Origin: Chloroflexota bacterium
GTDB lineage: Bacteria; Chloroflexota; Anaerolineae; Anaerolineales; Villigracilaceae
NCBI GenBank assembly: GCA_020217065.1
Contig: JAIWOB010000111.1
Coordinates: 1-10,000 of the forward strand
DNA length: 10,000 nucleotides
Direction of reading: 5' to 3'
This document shows, piece after piece, positions 6,621-10,000 of the stretch. Under the pieces are notes generated by a model. The model had not been told where the DNA came from. It searched no databases and worked only from the letters and a program-made list of their open reading frames with translations. Made by a program: the position numbers and the translations under genes. How positions within the stretch are numbered: the stretch's first letter is position 1; the number at the start of each line of letters is the position of its first letter.

Positions 6621-7384
6621 ACGCGCAAACCATTCCCACCGCCGAACCCTTTTTTTTACCGGGAAACCGCACGGGAGTTCTGCTCATTCACGGTTTCACC
6701 GGCGCGCCCAAAGAAATGCGCTGGATGGGAGAATACCTCAACGCGCAGGGATATTCCTGCCTGGGCGTGCGGCTGACGGGTCATGCCACCCGTCCAAAAG
6801 ATATGATACGCTCGCGCTGGACGGATTGGACGGCGTCCGTCGAAGACGGTTACAACATCCTGCGCGGCGCGGCAGACCGAATTTTCCTTGCCGGGCTTTC
6901 AATGGGCGGCGCCCTCAGCCTGTTGATGTCTACGCGGCTTGAAGCCCGAGGAGTCGTCTCCATGTCCGCACCCTACGACTTACCCGACCCGCATCCTGCC
7001 TGGCAGATTTGGCTGGCAAGTTATTTCATGACTTACCAAAAGAAAACAAAGGAAGAGCCGGGCGCAGGCTGGTTCGACAAGGAAGCCTCCAAAGACCATG
7101 TTTCCTACCCGTTGAATCCGGTGCGTTCCGGCGCGGAACTGGCGGTTTTGCTGGCAAAGATGCGCGCCGCGCTGCCAAAAATCAAAACGCCGGTATGTTT
7201 GATACACTCGCGCAACGACGCCTACGTCCCGCCCGAAAACATGGAACGCATCTACGCCGCCCTTACTGTAACGGACAAATCGAAATTTTATGTTGAGAAA
7301 TCCGGTCACGTCGTTACGCGCGACGCCGAGCGCGGGCGGGTCTTTGAAATTGCGCGGGATTTTATTCGCCGCCTCGAACTTTGA
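6617..7384 (+). CDS. Est30-like carboxylesterase, alpha/beta hydrolase
   Basis: A 255-residue alpha/beta hydrolase without signal peptide or membrane segment, so probably cytoplasmic. The oxyanion-hole loop is HGFTG (25-29), the nucleophile elbow GLSMGG (93-98, S95), the acid D201 in HSRNDAYVPP, and the base H231 in SGHVVTRDAER. Order, spacing and length match Est30-type carboxylesterases and related monoacylglycerol lipases, which hydrolyse short- to medium-chain esters. The natural substrate is unknown. The gene starts inside the aroQ stop codon, so it is probably translated with the aro operon, but none of its motifs suggests a role in aromatic amino acid synthesis. A frame extension back to GTG 6566 is possible but would overlap aroQ by 55 bases. 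An eight-T run (6650-6657) lies at codons 12-14 with the frame intact. Confidence 0.85.
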   Translation: MNAQTIPTAEPFFLPGNRTGVLLIHGFTGAPKEMRWMGEYLNAQGYSCLGVRLTGHATRPKDMIRSRWTDWTASVEDGYNILRGAADRIFLAGLSMGGALSLLMSTRLEARGVVSMSAPYDLPDPHPAWQIWLASYFMTYQKKTKEEPGAGWFDKEASKDHVSYPLNPVRSGAELAVLLAKMRAALPKIKTPVCLIHSRNDAYVPPENMERIYAALTVTDKSKFYVEKSGHVVTRDAERGRVFEIARDFIRRLEL

Positions 7385-7411
7385 GACCGACAAGATGCGG
7401 GACGCTCGCCT

Positions 7412-8548
7412 TCATTTCACAATGACTCCAGCGCCGGCGGCGGGACGACAAACATAACACACGGCGTCCAACCCGGACCTCTGTTTATACGCCGCGGAAA
7501 CGGCGTCCACAAACGCGCTGGTTTTTCCCTCTTCCACCAGCGCAACGGCGCAGCCGCCAAACCCCGCCCCAGTCATACGCGCGCCGTAACAAGACGGTTG
7601 TTCCTGAGCGCATTCGACAATCTGATTCAACGCTTCGTTGGCGACTTCAAAATCGTCGCGCAAACTGGCGTGGCTGGCGTTGAACAATTCTCCCAGCCGC
7701 TTGATATCGCCCGCGCGCATCGCCTGCGCGGCTTCGAGGACGCGCTGGTTTTCGGTCACAATGTGCCGCGCCCGTTTCATAACGACTTCGCTTAATTCGC
7801 CTTCTCCGCGTTTTAAGTCCTCCGCGCGAACATCGCGCAGCGCCTTTACCCCAAACCAGCGCGCCGCCTCTTCGCATTGACTGCGCCTTTCGTTATAGGC
7901 GGAATCCACCAACCCGCGGCGGGTGGAAGTATCCAAAATCACCACCGAGGTTTTTTCTGGCAGGGGAGCGTATTGGATTTCCAACGCGCGGCAATCTAAA
8001 AACAGGGCGCAGCCCTCTTTGGAAGCCGCGCTTGCCATCTGGTCCATGATTCCGCAATTAACCCCCACCCACCGGTTCTCGGCTCTCTGGGCGATTTGCG
8101 CCATCTCAACGGCATTCCACGCAAACCCGGAGACTTGAGAAAAGGCGCAGGCGGCGGCAAGTTCGACGGCGGCTGAAGAAGATAAGCCCGCGCCGCGCGG
8201 CACGTCGCCGCTCATTACGGCGTCAAATCCGCGCAGGCGATACCCCGCTTCCTGCAATTCGCTGGCGACGCCTTTAACGTATTCCGCCCAGCCCTCGCCC
8301 TTTTTGAGGGCGTTCAAATCGAAAACCGAATCCGCTTGAAGGTCGAGGGAACGAATGCGTACAATCGAATCGGCGCGCGGGGCAAGGGCAATCCAAACCG
8401 CATGGTCAATCGCCATCGGCATGACAAAACCGTCGTTATAATCGGTATGTTCGCCAATCAAATTGACCCGCCCAGGCGCGCGCGCAACAATCTGGGGATT
8501 GGCGTTAAAATAAGTCGAAAAAGAGCGAAAAAGCGTTTCCGTTTCCAT
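7412..8548 (-). CDS. galK: Galactokinase
   Basis: A 378-residue GHMP-family kinase that phosphorylates alpha-D-galactose at C1 with ATP, the entry step of the Leloir pathway. The galactokinase signature GRVNLIGEHTDYN (26-38) contains R27, E33, H34 and D36. The GHMP phosphate-binding motif GDVPRGAGLSSSAA lies at 114-127, catalytic base D169 is in CGIMDQM, and the C-terminal motif 3 is MTGAGFGGCA. All key residues expected of an active sugar kinase are present. The chosen ATG at 8548 puts the signature ~26 residues in, as in other galactokinases. The frame stays open to 8689, but an extension would overlap the divergent gene and has no family support. No galT, galE or galactose transporter is visible in the window. 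Its stop faces that of the esterase gene 27 bases away, and its start is 26 bases from a divergent gene. Confidence 0.96.
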   Translation of the reverse strand: METETLFRSFSTYFNANPQIVARAPGRVNLIGEHTDYNDGFVMPMAIDHAVWIALAPRADSIVRIRSLDLQADSVFDLNALKKGEGWAEYVKGVASELQEAGYRLRGFDAVMSGDVPRGAGLSSSAAVELAAACAFSQVSGFAWNAVEMAQIAQRAENRWVGVNCGIMDQMASAASKEGCALFLDCRALEIQYAPLPEKTSVVILDTSTRRGLVDSAYNERRSQCEEAARWFGVKALRDVRAEDLKRGEGELSEVVMKRARHIVTENQRVLEAAQAMRAGDIKRLGELFNASHASLRDDFEVANEALNQIVECAQEQPSCYGARMTGAGFGGCAVALVEEGKTSAFVDAVSAAYKQRSGLDAVCYVCRPAAGAGVIVK

Positions 8549-8574
8549 AGCCGCATTTATACCATAGAGGCGTC
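8549..8574. promoter_or_regulatory. Short divergent spacer with AT-rich core between galK and the membrane-protein gene
   Basis: The 26 bases between the two starts contain the AT-rich core ATTTATACCATA. On the minus strand this gives TATAAA (8561 down to 8556), a plausible -10 box for galK, but the transcript would begin almost at the start codon and no good -35 hexamer is visible 16-18 bases upstream. On the plus strand only weak matches (TATACC, TACCAT) are present, with AGAGG at 8566-8570 serving as the likely ribosome-binding site for GTG 8575. Any full promoters must extend into the neighbouring coding sequences. Confidence 0.35.
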
Positions 8575-10000
8575 GTGACCGAACTTGAACTGCTGCAAAT
8601 GTATGAGCCTGTCTTGCGCTTCGCCAAAAGCGAACGTTTTTTTCCAATGGCGGTCGAGCCGTATCTGGAACGCTGCGCTCTTTTTGCAAGCGGTCCCCAC
8701 GGCATAGCGGAGTTTTTTTCTCATCATCAAGAGCCGCTGGAAAAGCGCATCGGCAAATTGAAAAGCGAACAGTTTTACCTGCGCTTCGTCAATAAGCCCT
8801 TGAACGATTCGGACGCCTGGGTTTGGCTGGCGATATTATCCGCAGCGGGGATTGCGGCAGGCTGGCTGGTGGGACGCGCCGCCGGCGTGGAGATAGCGCT
8901 TTCCGCCGCGCTAATCGCCGCCTCGATTCTTTTCATGGTCGCTTCGCCCGTGCGGCTGCGGATTATCCCTGCGGCGCTGGCGGCTCTTTTTTTCATCTTT
9001 CTCGAAATTGCGCCCATCGGCTTCTTTCTTCATCGCAGCCAATACGTCAGCGTCGCGGTGGAGTATCTGGTTCTACTGCCCATCTACCTGGTCGTCCTGT
9101 TCTATCTCTCCATCCGCACCATGAAGTTTATCCTAAGCCACGTTATTCCGGAAATGCCCGGCATGGCAATGGACATCCTCTCTCATGCAACGGAGAAAAT
9201 CGCCGAAGAAGCCTACGCCCAATACGCAAAAATCCTGGAAACGCACCCCCAGCCGGTGTATTACGGGCGGGCGCTATACGAGACCGACGAAGCGAAAAAC
9301 CGCTGGACAATTCTGCAATATCACTTTTTCTACGCCTTCAACGACTGGAGGCTGGCGGCAAACGGCATGAATCACCATGAAGGCGATTGGGAAATGGTCG
9401 CCGTGTATCTGAAAAACGACGCGCCGTATGCGGTTTTATTTTCTCAACACGGCGCGGGAAGCCTCACAAAATGGAATCGGACGACCCTTGCCGCCGATTC
9501 CCAGGGGCGTTGGACTCATCCCCTGGTCTATGTGGCGCTTGGCTCTCACGCCAACTACAGCAGCCCCGAAGTCATTCGCTCGCCGCGCATGTATAAAGCG
9601 GGCAGGCTGCAGCGCCTTTTATTCTGGGCGGACGGGCTGATACACTACGCTTTTTTGCTGCTTAACCCAAGCCAAAAGGCGCGGCAAATCGCCCTGGAGG
9701 AAGTCCACTCCCGCCCCATTGAGGCGTTCTTTGACGAAAGCGCTTTTCTCGATTTGCGCGACGAAGAAGACCATTATGTCGTCAGCCTGCCGATGGAAAT
9801 GGCGACCGGCGACGGATTCCGCGCCGGCTGCGGGCAGCCGTTTCGCGAACGATTTATGAAGTCGGAGAGTTACCTCAAACGTAACAAGTCGGACCGCAGG
9901 GTGACGCGCCCAAAACTCCGCGAATGGCGTCCCGTCTTATTGAATCCGGAGCCTGATTGGGTACAATATAAGGGATTATGGGGCGTACAAAGCTGGCTGG
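8575..10000 (+). CDS. Uncharacterised four-helix membrane protein with Vps62-like HEGDWE domain (partial)
   Basis: The frame is open from GTG 8575 to the window edge (475 codons plus one base), so the 3' end is missing. Residues 1-80 are soluble and include YEPVLRFAKSERFFP (10-24). Four hydrophobic helices follow at about 83-100, 105-123, 130-152 and 160-180, so both ends should lie on the same side of the membrane. The large C-terminal part contains QYHFFYAFNDW (248-258), HHEGDWEMVAVYL (267-279), SQHGAG (290-295), GSHANY (323-328) and, near the edge, QYKGLWG. That order resembles the Vps62/DUF946-type domain found in fungal, plant and scattered bacterial proteins, whose biochemical role I do not know. 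AGAGG at 8566-8570 precedes the GTG; ATG 8599 is an alternative without a ribosome-binding site. I infer no function; the conserved H/E/D/W residues could form a binding or catalytic site. The gene itself is well supported by its length and the conserved-looking motifs. Confidence 0.8.
   Translation, partial: MTELELLQMYEPVLRFAKSERFFPMAVEPYLERCALFASGPHGIAEFFSHHQEPLEKRIGKLKSEQFYLRFVNKPLNDSDAWVWLAILSAAGIAAGWLVGRAAGVEIALSAALIAASILFMVASPVRLRIIPAALAALFFIFLEIAPIGFFLHRSQYVSVAVEYLVLLPIYLVVLFYLSIRTMKFILSHVIPEMPGMAMDILSHATEKIAEEAYAQYAKILETHPQPVYYGRALYETDEAKNRWTILQYHFFYAFNDWRLAANGMNHHEGDWEMVAVYLKNDAPYAVLFSQHGAGSLTKWNRTTLAADSQGRWTHPLVYVALGSHANYSSPEVIRSPRMYKAGRLQRLLFWADGLIHYAFLLLNPSQKARQIALEEVHSRPIEAFFDESAFLDLRDEEDHYVVSLPMEMATGDGFRAGCGQPFRERFMKSESYLKRNKSDRRVTRPKLREWRPVLLNPEPDWVQYKGLWGVQSWL

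Larger units (their letters stand above)
1..7384 (+). other. aro operon, shikimate pathway with tyrA and a 3' esterase gene
   Basis: Eight same-strand genes are separated by 28 bases or less. Two junctions touch or overlap: aroA/aroE if GTG 2562 is used, and aroQ/esterase as ATGA. No promoter- or terminator-like element interrupts the run, so a single transcript beginning left of the window is likely. The set covers DAHP synthase, 3-dehydroquinate synthase, dehydroquinase, shikimate dehydrogenase, shikimate kinase, EPSP synthase and chorismate synthase, plus the dehydrogenase for tyrosine. The leader region that would show the mode of regulation is outside the window. Confidence 0.85.

Noticed and set aside
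7385..7411. Possible terminator hairpin between the esterase and galK
   Set aside because: Only a weak GCG/CGC pairing is visible, with no stable stem and no T run.
8549..8689. Extension of galK by 47 codons to an upstream start
   Set aside because: Galactokinases normally have the GRVNLIGEHTDY signature about 25-35 residues from the N-terminus, which fits the start at 8548. The extension overlaps the divergent gene.

Overview
The window looks like part of a bacterial chromosome, moderately GC-rich and densely coded. A fused shikimate kinase/3-dehydroquinate synthase inside an otherwise complete aro operon suggests a lineage such as Chloroflexota (Anaerolineae-like) or one sharing its aro operon with Thermotogota. 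This is an inference from gene content, not a sequence match. I see no rRNA, tRNA, insertion sequence, CRISPR array or phage gene.

Positions 1-7384 (+ strand) hold one tightly packed operon. It runs DAHP synthase (3' end only), prephenate/arogenate dehydrogenase (tyrA), EPSP synthase (aroA), shikimate dehydrogenase (aroE), chorismate synthase (aroC), fused shikimate kinase/3-dehydroquinate synthase (aroKB), type II 3-dehydroquinase (aroQ) and an Est30-like carboxylesterase. Gaps are 28 bases or less, and the last junction is an ATGA stop/start overlap. Together these genes encode all seven steps from erythrose-4-phosphate and phosphoenolpyruvate to chorismate, plus the oxidative step toward tyrosine. 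The esterase is the only member without an obvious role in the pathway.

Positions 7412-8548 (- strand) hold galactokinase (galK), convergent with the operon end across 27 bases and with no other Leloir-pathway gene visible. Starting 26 bases beyond the galK start, in the opposite direction, is a long open gene that runs off the right edge. It encodes a protein with an N-terminal soluble motif, four predicted membrane helices and a large C-terminal domain with an HEGDWE motif resembling Vps62-type proteins.

The most unusual signal is compositional: by reading through all 10 kb I found no GATC at all, and only two each of GGCC, AGCT and CTAG. This crosses every gene and both strands and suggests selection against specific restriction-type palindromes. 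The gene content is otherwise ordinary primary metabolism. I see no clear new multi-gene system, and the HEGDWE membrane protein is the least characterised element.
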